Shown: positions 10,857 through 21,132, counted from the first letter of the stretch. The stretch is 35,280 nucleotides of DNA from Schoenoplectus triqueter (GCA_964058805.1 CAXKVV010000940.1:1-35280); one strand, 5' to 3'. Notes: generated from the letters alone by a model not told the origin. Numbers and translations are program-made.

Positions 10857-11229
10857 GGGGGATGAGAGATCCTTGACGATGGCTATTTTGTCAATCACAA
10901 TGAATTTTTAAATAAATTCAAAAAAAATTATAAATAGAAACTTTTATAGATATATTATTTTATTTATAGATTAATAGTGTTTTAATTTTAACGTAATTTT
11001 GTTATAGTTTGTTAATCCATCAAAGACCGTTAAATATGAACAATTACAAATTATATAAAATTTTGATGATCTTTGATGTCACATCAAATGATAATGGAAT
11101 TGCATGAAATTTAAAATAATATCAATCTATAAGTAAAATAATATATCTATGATTTTTTATTTTTAAATTTTTTTCGTATGTATTTAAAAATTCATTGCAA
11201 ATTAACCATTGTCAAGGATCCCTTCCCAC
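10857..11229. mobile_element. MITE, same family, copy 2
   Basis: Left end gggggatgagagatccttga and inverted right end gtgggaagggatccttgaca match over about 30 bp with few differences, and both are followed by a tgaatttttaaata motif. The interior shares patches such as atccatcaaagacc and caatctataagtaaa with copy 1. No coding capacity. Confidence 0.65.
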
Positions 11230-12210
11230 TAAAATATATTGGAAAATATTAAGACAAAAAATCATCTTGTAAACAGGCATCAAAATAAAACAGGGTGATA
11301 GATTGTAAAGTTGATTATGTCAATTTTATATGGTCGGAACCTTCAAACAATTGTTCTTAGTGATAAATTAGGGATAGACATTGTAAATTTGATTATATCA
11401 GTTTTAAATGTACACATCATAATCAGGTCCACTATTATAGTTCTCGCATATTTTCCTCTATCGAACGCCTAATTGAGAAATTACTCAATCAAAAGAGCAC
11501 AAACGAGAAAACTCAAACAATTTTACACTTGATCTATATTATTTCTGCTAAAAAAAATTCAGAAGAAAAATAAAAGGAAGACGACTATCCTGAAATTAAC
11601 GGATTTACTCCAAGATTTACCCATCAATTGAAGAAGCACCAAACCAGTGCTATCAAAGCAGAATTAAAACCTGTAACGTATTAAACTAATCAGTAAATCA
11701 GTTAATTTAATCTATAAATCTCATGTTCTAGTTTAAAAATGGAAAAAAAAAGATATAAAATTGATAAGAAATCAAATTGTCGAAGTAGATACTGGTATTG
11801 CTCACTTTGTATGTAACTAAGATGTCTTTTATGTTAGATCTTTTCCAATTTATAAAGTTTAACACAAATAAATACAGTTCATTCTTTGTCAAAACAGAGA
11901 CCAAAAAAACAGAGACCAAGATTGAAATAGAATTTAACCCAAGTTTAGACATTTAATAATAGTGTCATTATTGATGTTGAATCTTTTATATCCTTGTCTA
12001 TCTAATTAAATCGATAATTTATGACATTTAAAAAGTAAAATGATAAATAAAAATGCAATATTTATTGAATGTGCTCAAATTAATCAACTGCAACAGGAAT
12101 TAAGTAAGAAACACATATAAAATGTATTAAAATGATAAAATAGACAAAAAAAATAACAGTATTTTTAAAAATTGGAATTTACAAAACATGTTTCTGAAGA
12201 AAGAAATGCA
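11230..12210. other. Intergenic, no gene seen
   Basis: AT-rich. The 74-codon minus-strand frame at 11728-11952 is hydrophobic low-complexity sequence without a known motif and is not supported as a gene. Confidence 0.5.
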
Positions 12211-12477
12211 CTTGGGAGAATTCACCTTTTAGTTCTTAAATTTTCACAAACAAAAAAAAGTTGATCCTTAAATTTTTAATTGCACCAAATTGGCCCTTGA
12301 ATTTTATAAAAAATCATCAAGTTGATAATTGAATTTTTTTTTCAGAAAAACCAAATTGGCCCTTGAATTTTATAAAAAACCATCAAGTTGATAATTGATT
12401 TTTTTTCAGAAAAACCAAATTGGTCCTTTAAAGTACATCAAATAAATTCTTAAATTTTTTTATATAAAAATTAATTT
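12211..12477. repeat. Truncated dispersed repeat with a 65-70 bp internal tandem repeat
   Basis: Two near-identical copies of a segment containing accaaattggcccttgaatt and aaccatcaagttgataattg lie in tandem at about 12283-12415. The outer parts (gagaattcacc...tagttcttaaatttt and catcaaataaattcttaaa) resemble the element at 24894-25984, so this is probably a truncated member of the same family. It ends about 10 bp before the first site II motif of the PSRP6 promoter. Confidence 0.6.
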
Positions 12478-12487
12478 GATCACTGAA

Positions 12488-12556
12488 AGCCCAATATCTA
12501 CCTAATCCAATTCCACTATTCCAGACAGAGAATCCAGCTTCCTTCTGGGCTGGGCT
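12488..12556 (+). promoter_or_regulatory. Site II (TGGGCY) promoter motifs of PSRP6
   Basis: One inverted TGGGCT at 12488-12493 (seen as agccca) and two overlapping direct copies at 12546-12556 (tgggctgggct) lie 140-210 bp before the start codon. TGGGCY site II elements are typical of plant nuclear genes for cytosolic, plastid and mitochondrial translation proteins. No clear TATA box is seen. Confidence 0.55.
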
Positions 12557-12696
12557 TGAATGAACTATGGACCTCCATTTCATCCCGAACTGGAGAGTGG
12601 AGGGCCACACACATCCAACTCCTTATCACTTCTCCAACCATCCTATCTTTTTAATTCGAACCTGTTGAAGCGCTTCACATCCACTCAGACTCAGCA

Positions 12697-13002
12697 ATGG
12701 CTTCTCTCACGAGCCTCGTAACTGGAACTCCAATTCCCATCCCAGTCTCCACCAAGCCGAGAACTTCTCTTTACCTGAGGCCGACGCCTATCACGATCGA
12801 GTGCTCTGCTCGACCGCAGAAGAAGGCCACAGCTCACCACGCCAAGACACGGCCCAAGAAGCACTCACTATGGGACAAAAAGCGTGGTCCCACCAAGTAC
12901 CCGCCGCTTCCACCAATGCCTCCGGAATGGACGCTCTTAGAGTCCGGCATTAGCTCGGCCACGACGGAGGTGGCGGTGGTGGAGGAACCGGTGGATGGGT
13001 GA
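12697..13002 (+). CDS. PSRP6: Plastid-specific 50S ribosomal protein 6 (PSRP6), chloroplastic
   Basis: A single-exon frame of 101 codons plus stop. Residues 1 to about 34 are rich in Ser, Thr, Pro and Arg with almost no acidic residues, as in a chloroplast transit peptide. They are followed by the family hallmark [15 protein letters not shown], a basic [17 protein letters not shown] stretch and the proline-rich [11 protein letters not shown] motif, then a variable acidic tail. Length and order match PSRP6 of land plants, a small plant-specific subunit of the plastid large ribosomal subunit. G/C content is clearly higher than the surroundings. The ATG at 12697 is the first in frame and sits in a good plant context (aatggct). 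No introns are needed. Confidence 0.95.
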   Translation: MASLTSLVTGTPIPIPVSTKPRTSLYLRPTPITIECSARPQKKATAHHAKTRPKKHSLWDKKRGPTKYPPLPPMPPEWTLLESGISSATTEVAVVEEPVDG

Positions 13003-13552
13003 GGATGTGAGCGAGATTGGTGGTGCTTCTTCTATGGTTTTTAGTCATGTATCTTTGCTTTTGTAATTTCATTACGTATTTGTCGAAATGCCTCTAGTTT
13101 TGCATTCTGTATTTTGCTAATTATTGGAGTTGTTCAATTGAGTTTACTTTAAATTAATGGGTCGATTGATTGGATTATCGTTAGTCCCTTATTTTCACTT
13201 TTCAGGTTTGATCGTATTGGCAATTTAAAAGAACAAACAGTAAAATGAAAAGAAATGATGGAATATGTCGTGCTATTTTATAGTTCAAAATATAAACATC
13301 TCACAAAGAGTGTTGTTTTCAGAAGCTTCATTATTTGTGTCGACACTAAAAATTAGCTTGAAAGAAAGGCAATAACAACCGCTATAATTCAGTCTCTGCT
13401 TCTGTGCCAAATCATGCACAACATCCTTCCCAATCATACGATCAATTCATGATCCTACAGATTGCTAGGATCAATCAAACACAAGCTGTGATAGACTTGC
13501 AAATTAAGGTAAGGGACGTGATTTAACCGAAATCACAACCAAGGATGACTGA
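13003..13552. other. 3' region of PSRP6 and spacer
   Basis: T-rich sequence after the stop (ttttgtaatttcattacgtatttg) is probably the PSRP6 3' untranslated region and poly(A) zone, ending near 13150. From about 13370 to 13550 the minus strand looks like the 3' untranslated region of the possible gene at 13553-13787. Confidence 0.4.
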
Positions 13553-13787
13553 CTATGCACCTTGAGTAGGACCCGGCTGTGCGGGTGCCACCACCTCCGA
13601 AGGTTGAGGATGAACTGCTTTCTGACAAAGACAAAGCCATGATTTTCTCAAACCACAGTTCAGCAATACTGTTATCAGGAAATGGATTCCGAATATTACC
13701 CATGCAAAGACCGTCCAAAACTGTGGTAGCATTTTCAAGTCTGATAGGATACTTAGAGCTCTAAAACGTTTCTTGGGCAGATATATC
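13553..13787 (-). CDS. Possible last exon of an unrecognised small membrane protein gene
   Basis: A minus-strand frame of about 77 codons ends with a stop at 13553-13555. It reads PKKRFRALSILSDLKMLPQF, then a hydrophobic stretch (FWTVFAWVIFGIHFLITVLL) long enough to cross a membrane, a Cys-rich LNCGLRKSWLCLCQ segment, and a proline-rich tail ending PAQPGPTQGA. Its upstream edge fits a splice acceptor (ttatatag) near 13787. A second small minus-strand frame near 14350-14455 (MMADNNANGNAIVQPQIQ...) could be an upstream exon, but I could not join the two. Base composition is more gene-like than its surroundings. It may be a real small gene, a broken gene or a captured gene fragment; no family is recognised. 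Confidence 0.35.
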
Positions 13788-13885
13788 TATATAAATCCAT
13801 TAAGAAATTCATTCGAAATATTTTCGAGCTAGATATTTCTGAGCTTGAGAATAACTTGATATTGATCTCAAATATATATGGTCGT

Positions 13886-14208
13886 TGTTGGGTCATTAAT
13901 GTTCAATAACTCACTAATGTTTCACATAATTAAGGCTACAATCTAACATATAATGACTCGTTAACTCATATAAATGACCCACAATTATGAGTTATCCCTT
14001 ATATAAAGGTTTGCTGATGATCTTTATAGGGACGATCATTATCACACATGCGAAAGTATATAAATCAGAATAACTTTCGTGTACACATATATATTCTCTC
14101 TTATTCTCTCACTTTTACATAAAGTCTGAATTTCTAAACCAAAACGTATCAAAGTCCAAACATAGCGGGTATCCTAACCCGCTCACCAATAGCATCAAGG
14201 GCTCAACA
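13886..14208. mobile_element. Possible solo LTR
   Basis: A 323 bp segment starts TGTTGGGTC and ends GGGCTCAACA (TGTTG/CAACA inversion), with a TATA box (ttatataaag) near 13998-14007 and a pyrimidine-rich stretch (ctctcttattctctcac) near 14096. These are LTR-like, but no target duplication, primer-binding site or second copy was found. Confidence 0.3.
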
Positions 14209-14699
14209 CACCAAGCCATTTCCATCTTTGTGCCACCACAAGATCATGTTCACAGTTATAATGAAGATACACGATCAAACATATCATATTTCCTGTATAA
14301 AATATGAAGACGAAGCAAACGAATGGCCGGTCCTTCTCATTTTAGTTGCTATTGTAAGGGAGAACAAACGCAACTATTGAAGCAAGAGATGTCAGGATTT
14401 TCGGGCTGTATTTGTGGTTGCACGATAGCATTTCCATTAGCATTATTATCTGCCATCATCATCCTAGAAATGCATATTAGATTTAGATAACAGTAATCAT
14501 GAAAAAAATATAACCTGACGTAGTGATCCGGACTAGAATTAAATGTTGCTCTTGTTGAATTGGACCCTTTTTAACATGTGATTGAGAAAATCAGATCCTT
14601 GGTATTATCGTTGTTCTCCTAACTGTACTCCTAAGAATTGCGAATTTCAGAGAAAGAGAAACAAATATAATAATGAATTTATTGGACTGTAGAATGTAG
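14209..14699. other. Spacer with a possible short minus-strand exon
   Basis: Between about 14350 and 14455 the minus strand encodes roughly 36 residues beginning MMADNNANGNAIVQPQ and ending in a Cys-containing SCVCSPLQ before a stop. It may belong to the possible gene at 13553-13787. The rest shows nothing recognisable. Confidence 0.25.
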
Positions 14700-14797
14700 A
14701 TTACATCAATTCAGCTTAATCATGGGACTGAGCAACAGAATTACATCAATTCAGCTTAATCATGGGACTGAGCAACAGAATTACATCAATTCAGCCT
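14700..14797. repeat. 40 bp tandem repeat, about 2.4 copies
   Basis: Unit attacatcaattcagcttaa plus tcatgggactgagcaacaga at 14700-14739 and 14740-14779, with a partial third copy to 14797. The two full copies are identical, so the duplication is recent. Confidence 0.9.
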
Positions 14798-14915
14798 CTT
14801 AAGTGCACACTACAGGCCTCTTGGTTTTAGTCTCTCAGAAACAAAAACAATCCACTAATTAAACTGGCCTGATACTCTGATAGGTAAGGAAAAAAGACCT
14901 ACGATCCACCTATTC

Positions 14916-15599
14916 ATTATTCCGTTTGGCAAATTAAGGAATAGATTTAGAAGAGTAGTAATTTTGGAAGAGTGATAGAATAATATTTTTTTGGAAGAGT
15001 GGTATTTTTGACTATTCAGAAGAGCGAAAATATCGTTTGGCATTTGTTACTCAAAATAATTAAAATATGAATAATTATGATACTAATAATGATGATGATG
15101 ATGATGATAATAATAATAATAGTAAGATAATAATAATAATAAAGTAATAAAAAATAATCATAATAAATAATAATATTATAATAGTAATATAATAAAAATA
15201 TAAACATAATCATAATATAGTAATATAATAAAAAATATATAATTACAATCATAATTATAATAATATAATAATAAGTAATCATAATTTTAATAATATAATC
15301 ATAATAAAATAATCATAATCATAATCATGATAATAATAATTATATTCATAATCATAATAATATAACCATAATCATAATCATAATAATATAATTATAATCA
15401 TAAAAATAATTATAAATAATTATAATTATAATCATATAATAATAAATTAATCATAAATATAATCAACATATAATAATATAATACAACATAATAAAATAAT
15501 CATAATAATATTATAATATTATAATAGTAATATAATAAAAATATAAAAATAATCATAATATACTAATATAATAATAATTTTTTTAATTACAATCATAAT

Positions 15600-15631
<32 letters not shown>

Positions 15632-16457
15632 GTAATCATAAATTTGACAATATAATCATAATCATAATCATGATAATAATAATTATAGTCATAATCATAA
15701 TAATATAACCATAATCATAATCATAATAATATAATAATAAAAAATATAATCATAATCATAAAAATAATTATAAATAATTATAATTATAATAATATAATAA
15801 TAAATTAATCATCACTATAATCAACATATAATAATATAATACAACATAATAAAATAATAATTAGTATTAATAATCATAATCATAATCATCACTATAATCA
15901 ACATATAATAATATAATACAACATAATAAAATAATAATAAGTATTAATAATCATAATCATAATCATCATAATATAATAATATAATAATAAATAATCTTGA
16001 TCATAATAATATAATAATAAAATAATTATATTTATATTCATAATATAATAATATAATATTAAAATTATATTTATAATAATAATAAATAATATAATAATAC
16101 TAATGGTAACGATAATATAATAACAATAATGATAATAATATTTTAATAATAATAATATAATGATAATAATCATAATATTAATATAATAATAAATTATAAT
16201 CATAAATATAATATAATAATATAATAATAATAAATCTTAATCATAATCATAATATAATAATATAATATAATATAATCAAACAATAATCGCTATTCCGACG
16301 AGAGCTAATCTGGTATTCCACCTATAAGTTGGTATACCGGATTAACACTATTTTGCACTCTTCTACTTAGTCTAAAATTCGTTTGGCAAATTAATTCGTC
16401 AGAATAGCTATTTTATTCTAACTTTTTGCTATTCCATTGAGTGCCAAACACTCCCTC
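14916..16457. mobile_element. Non-autonomous element with a simple-repeat core, copy A
   Basis: The ends are imperfect inverted repeats: left cattattccgtttggcaaat and then taaggaatag; right, read inward, gagggagtgtttggcactca and then atggaatagc. Both outer arms (14916-15060 and 16270-16457) recur, in inverted order, at 18890-19075 and about 19720-20300. Between the arms is 1.2 kb of AT-rich simple sequence. No transposase is present. The GTTTGGCA-type ends recall Tourist/Harbinger or hAT MITEs, but no target duplication was found, so the superfamily is open. Confidence 0.7.
15060..16270. repeat. ATAATC/ATAATA simple-repeat core with higher-order duplication
   Basis: Almost the whole stretch is built from ataata, ataatc and atgatg units. 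Larger periods sit on top: a segment containing catgataataataattata is repeated 343 bp apart (15326 and 15669), and one starting catcactataatcaacatat is repeated 77 bp apart (15810 and 15887). Long Ile/Tyr-rich frames here are artefacts of the repeat. Confidence 0.9.
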
Positions 16458-16939
16458 TAATCTGACCATCCCTACTCTCACTCTCAAGCTCTCAGTCGAT
16501 TAAGACTGTCTGACTGATGGACAGGACATGAAAGAACCGGACCTCAACATAGACAACGCGGAATATTGGCTTGAGGAACGCTCTTGCTCTATTGTCTTGT
16601 CATATAACAACAATAACAAAAATGACAAAACATTAATCTCAGTAGGCTTGATAATTTGATATATTCTTTGACTTAAACTCACGGTATCTTTTTCAATAAT
16701 TTTAATAATAATGATCACACTATGAAATATAATTTTAAGTTGTAATTTCTAGAATTTTAAAACTGAAAATTTAAAAATCTGAAATCTATAATTTTATTGC
16801 TAGAATTTAAAAATTATCTTTCAGACACTCCTATTCAAAGTATTTTTTTTAGATATATTACATTCATTAAAAAAAAATATTGTTGTCTCACATGTTAGTC
16901 TCGGTCAACTTTATATTTTTTCTTATATTTTCAGAACAA
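16458..16939. other. Intergenic, no gene seen
   Basis: AT-rich sequence between copy A and the LINE relic. The 72-codon minus-strand frame at 16500-16718 has no recognisable motif. Confidence 0.45.
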
Positions 16940-17680
16940 ATTAGAATACCACTGTATACCGGTGCCTTAGGCGGTCTTCATTGGATAGATCAAACCATTA
17001 TAAATAGTGTTTGGATCAACTTCTTTTGAATTTGTGCTACCCAATTTTGTTTCATGCATCATCATTTTTTATTTGATCTCTTCTTGTATGATTATACATC
17101 CAACGTAACATTCATATTTCGACTGCACTCATCTTATGAATGTGTTGTCATTTTGCAATCTAATATTCTGTATCATACATCATTGAAGATCTAATTAACA
17201 TCATGTAAAACTTATAATTTAGTTTATTTGATACCTTATCACAGATAATACCATATGTTTATCGTCATTTCATATTTCTTGCTCTTATTCTACGACTAAC
17301 ATCTTCATTGATCCCTCCATCACTCTATAATATCGATCTCAAATATCAAAATATGTCCTTCATATATTCTACTTGTTCGTCCAAACTAACATCATCATCA
17401 TCTAAGTTGTCACCGCTGAACTAACACCTCATATATTTGATTTTAATCCTACTAAATTTAGAACTTTTTTATTCTAAAGTTCATCTTCATAACTCTATTT
17501 TTTTTATCGATTATGTTTCTGCTCTCATTAATCAGCACTACGTCATCAGCAAAAAAACATGCACGAAAGAATGCCTCATTGTATGTGTTTTGTGACCTTA
17601 TTCATCACTAAAGCAAAAAATATATATAGACTCGGTGATAACCCTTGGTATAATTCTATCTTAATAGAAAATTAAAATTT
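16940..17680 (-). pseudogene. LINE (RTE-like) reverse transcriptase C-terminal relic
   Basis: On the minus strand, broken frames follow the C-terminal half of a plant LINE reverse transcriptase in the right order: a QGLSPSLY-like motif near 17650, the active-site motif MFFADDVVLINES near 17540 (the F/Y-ADD box), a segment similar to INEDVSRRIRARNMK near 17300, then LRWMYNHTRRDQIKND near 17090. Multiple stops and frame changes show it is long dead. The N-terminal endonuclease region is not seen, as expected for a 5'-truncated copy. The assignment to the RTE clade rests on the tail motif (RWM-HTRRD) and is less certain than the LINE call. Confidence 0.85.
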
Positions 17681-18889
17681 ATCCAAAGGAAACAAATATA
17701 AATATGAAGAGCAAATTAAATATATGATATTTAAAACCAAAAATAATTTAATTGACGACTTCAATTAGATTCATAAATTTTACAACCGTAGATTTTTATA
17801 ACTGAAGAGATATTCAGAACAAATCTTGTATATTTTTTAAGCTTATCAATATCCTTCATGATGAGCTTAACTTTAATATATATAATAACTATCCTTCGTT
17901 CAAATTTCACAGGGATTTCAGATAAATTTTTGGCAATAGTTATTCGTTTTTTTTCTTTATAAAGGCTTACATAGTTTCGATATTTCGTTATTTTTTACAT
18001 AAAATTTGAATTTATATCTTTACACCATCTTCTGTGCTATATCCGTGTTTAAATTATACAGTAGTCATGAATTAATTCTTGACGTGTACACCAGTGTTGT
18101 AAAAAGTCAGCTCTATAGGCCGATTAATTGGTGAATTAGTTATAGTTGGTCGATAAACCATTATCTGTGATGTATTTGGGGCGCATTTTGTGGAAATGAA
18201 CGACTAATCACCCACCAAATCCTATTAATCAGACACAAAACAGATTAGTTGACCACCAAATCCTATTAATCGACTGATTAATTTTCCAGACTAGTGCAAT
18301 GTTACTGGTTCAAGTCATATCTTTTTAATTCCATACAGACTCTAATTTTGATAATCTAAAACTCTATAGTCTTCACAGAATTTAATCATACTCAATAGGA
18401 CATCTATAGAAATTATAATATTTATTTGCATTTATTAATTTGCACTATATTTTGTTTATAAAACAAATCATAAAGAGGAACTATCCATTTTTTATTGAAA
18501 ATGGACTTTGAGTGTCTTAAAATTTATAATTTTTTTTTGTTTTAATGAAAATTCAATGGTATAATATTTTTACTGCAACTCATAAATATGTTATCGCTCT
18601 TAATAAGGTATCTACATAGTTCTCAATTATTTTAAATTGATTATGTTTTTACAAGATGAATGTTTCACCAATACGGGTAATTTTTTTAAAACCTTTCATC
18701 CGAATAAAAAAAATCAGCAAATCCTTATTATATTTTTATTTTTGTCAATATGATTAAATATCATGACTTTAAAGATTTAAATTCTCTTATTATTTCTAAA
18801 ATAAATTTAGTAAATAATATATTATCAAATAATATGTAATAAACTTTATCTTTTATTTGAATTGTTTACATTAAAATACGAACCCACCA
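17681..18889. other. Intergenic, mostly featureless
   Basis: AT-rich sequence without coding frames, apart from the possible MITE at 18092-18297. Confidence 0.45.
18092..18297. mobile_element. Possible hAT-like MITE
   Basis: Starts cagtgttgtaaaaagtc and ends ttttccagactagtg, a loose inverted match, with internal repeats of attaatcg/cgattaat and a doubled ccaccaaatcctattaatc. Such CAGTGTTGTAAAAA starts are common in plant hAT MITEs. No target duplication is visible. Confidence 0.35.
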
Positions 18890-19092
18890 TCCGTCAGCAC
18901 TCAATGAAATAGCAAAAAGTAGGAATATAATTGCTATTTTGATGATTTAATTTGCCAAACAAATTTTAGACTAAGTAGAAGAGTCCAGAATAGTGCTAAT
19001 CCGGTATAACAACCTATAGGTGGTATACCAGATTAGCTCTCATCGGAATAGCGATTATTGTTTGATTATGTTGTATTATATTATTAGAATTA

Positions 19093-19490
19093 GGCTATGG
19101 TGCTTTGAAAAACATAAGAGCATTGTGTGTTTTGCACTCTATTATTAATTTTAAGTCAGAAATGATCGATCCATACCGCTCAATCTAATCTCCATATCAA
19201 AATCTATTAGTAAACTAAATTTTATATTTTTTGGAATTCATTTGCTATTTTTTTTTGAAAGGGGGAAAACCATCATTTTTTGATGAACTAGAATTCTCAG
19301 ATCAAGTCATTTTCTCCTTATCAGAAAAAAATAGCAAAAAAATTGTAAAAAAAAAATATAAAATTTAGTTTACTAATAGATTTCGATATGAACATTAAAT
19401 TGAACGGTTTGAATTGATTATTTCTGACTTGAATTAAAAAATAAAGCGCAAAACACACAACGCTTCTGTGTTTTGCATAGCACCATAGTC
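19093..19490. mobile_element. Foldback MITE with arms of about 160 bp, nested in copy B
   Basis: The left arm from ggctatggtgctttgaaaaa and the right arm (read inward) from gactatggtgctatgcaaaa are imperfect inverted repeats for about 160 bases each, including ttgtgtgttttgc, aagtcagaaat and tattagtaaactaaatttta in both. The middle is about 70 bases. Flanks gaatta and ggatta may be an imperfect target duplication. It sits in the simple-repeat core, so it inserted after copy B. Confidence 0.8.
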
Positions 19491-19499
19491 GGATTATAT

Positions 19500-19725
19500 A
19501 GTATTATATTATAATTATGATTATTATTATGATTTATTATTATTATATTATTATTATTATGATAATGATTAATATTATTTTTATTATTATATTATTTATG
19601 ATTATTATGATTATGATTATTATTTTATTATTATTATTATTATATTATCATTATTATTAGTATTCTGCTGCTACTACTACTATTATTATTATCATCATCA
19701 TCATCATTGTTAATATCATAATTAT
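19500..19725. repeat. AT-rich simple-repeat core of copy B
   Basis: attattatga-, attatt- and atcatc-type units, with a short ctgctgctactactactatt variation near 19665-19690. It is the reverse-complement counterpart of the core in copy A. Confidence 0.85.
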
Positions 19726-19836
19726 TCATATTTTAACTATTCTGATTAACAACTTCCAAACGATATTTTTGCTCTTCCAAATAGTCAAGAATATCATTCT
19801 TCTACCACTCTTCCAAAAAAAAACACTATCTATCTT

Positions 19837-20243
19837 GGAGTGTCAATGGGTCGGGTCGGGTTTGGGTCGGGTCATATTATTTTATTATTTTTCTTGATCC
19901 GACTCGAACCCGACCCGATTAAATTCGGGTCAAAATTTTTTGACCCATACCCAACCCGTGTAAAATAATTAAATATTTATTAATTATTTTTATATAATTT
20001 TAAGCAATAAAATATTAATTAATTTATAATTAATCTTAATTAGTGTATATTTAAGTTTTAATCAGTACTAAATTATAAAATTACTTCAAAAAATATAATT
20101 AATTGGGGCGGGTCGGGTTGATCCAAACCCGACTGACTTAATTTGGGTAAAAAAAATTAAACTCATATCCGATCCATTTATGTTCGGATCATGTCGGTTC
20201 AAATCGGATTAATCCATCAAATCGGATCAATAATTGACACCCC
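19837..20243. mobile_element. MITE with CGGGTCGGGT-rich ends, nested in copy B
   Basis: Left end ggagtgtcaatgggtcgggt and inverted right end ggggtgtcaattattgatcc match over the first 11-12 bases; both inner flanks carry cgggtcggg or cccgaccc motifs. By comparison with copy A, which is continuous at the same place (gagtgatagaataatattttt), these 407 bases are an insertion. No target duplication could be fixed. The motif content resembles the hAT subterminal array at 1508-1835. Confidence 0.65.
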
Positions 20244-20300
20244 TAATTCCATCACTCTTTTAAAATTACAACTATTATAAAATTATTTTATTTATTTGTA

Positions 20301-21132
20301 CAATATTCTTATATACATTATATTTGATAATGGATAACTCAATATAATATTTTTACTTTCTTAGAGACTGATTTACATGATATTTGCACATTGGAGTTTT
20401 TAAAATTTATAAATATTCATAAAGGATCTCATCAGAGTTTTGGACATACGACCTCCTATACAAAAAAATATTATTTTTTACTACTAAATCAAATACTGTT
20501 TCTCAAAATAAAACCAATCTAAATCAGAAAAATGTTAGAATTAAAAAAAAAACAGAACTGAGAGTTGGAACTTAGCAAGTAGTGGTGAATTTGTCAAACG
20601 AACCTGAGTATACACGAATGCACCACATTCAATTTCATCAGTTAATTGCTTGCATTTAATTTGTCAATTTCAAAAGCGACAAAAATTTGTCAGATCAGAC
20701 TAATCAGTAGACGTGCATTCAGTAGTCAGTGGTCTCAATACACGATGCACCGCTTCCATCACTAATTGAGCTGAAGTCATCGTCTCCCGACTCAGAAATC
20801 CATCTAGGCCCGGTACATTTATCTTCCTAGTCATTAACTCACACTGGATGGTGGGTCTGGAGTATAAGAAAATGTATTTTGGGAGCAATTACGTTACGAG
20901 CTTCTCAGCAAATCTTCTCCAAGACTCCAAGTTTACGGCGTTACCCCAAACCCCACCGCACAATAAAGAATCTCGAAATTTCTCTTATATATCCGGTGTG
21001 ATTACCGTTACGAGCGGTGATCCGATTCAATCCACTCTTCGTACCATCCCCTTGCAACTTCGTTACTTGCAAGCAAGGCGGAGAAATAGGAGTGAAGAAA
21101 TAAAAAGAAATAAATTTTAAAAGGAGAGAAAA
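20301..21132. other. Promoter side of the gene at 21133, no other gene seen
   Basis: From about 20700 the base composition becomes more balanced, as expected near a promoter. Short frames on both strands at 20700-21222 overlap each other and lack known motifs. The purine-rich aaaaggagagaaaa just before the ATG is probably leader sequence. Confidence 0.45.

Larger units (their letters stand above)
18890..20300. mobile_element. Simple-repeat-core element, copy B, inverted and carrying two nested MITEs
   Basis: The arm at 18895-19075 (gcactcaatgaaatagcaaa ... cggaatagcgattattgttt) matches the reverse complement of the right arm of copy A, and 19680-19825 plus 20244 to about 20290 match the left arm (aatatcgtttgg, ggaagagtggta, aagagtgat). 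The core is about 250 bases of attattatga-type repeats, much shorter than in copy A. Two MITEs at 19093-19490 and 19837-20243 interrupt it. The outer right boundary is approximate. Confidence 0.7.

Noticed and set aside
15016..16203. Long Ile/Tyr-rich frames that look like membrane proteins
   Set aside because: They arise from the ATA/ATAATC simple repeats.
15060..16270. Regular spacing that might suggest a CRISPR-like array
   Set aside because: This is a plant nuclear simple repeat: there are no conserved direct repeats with unique spacers.
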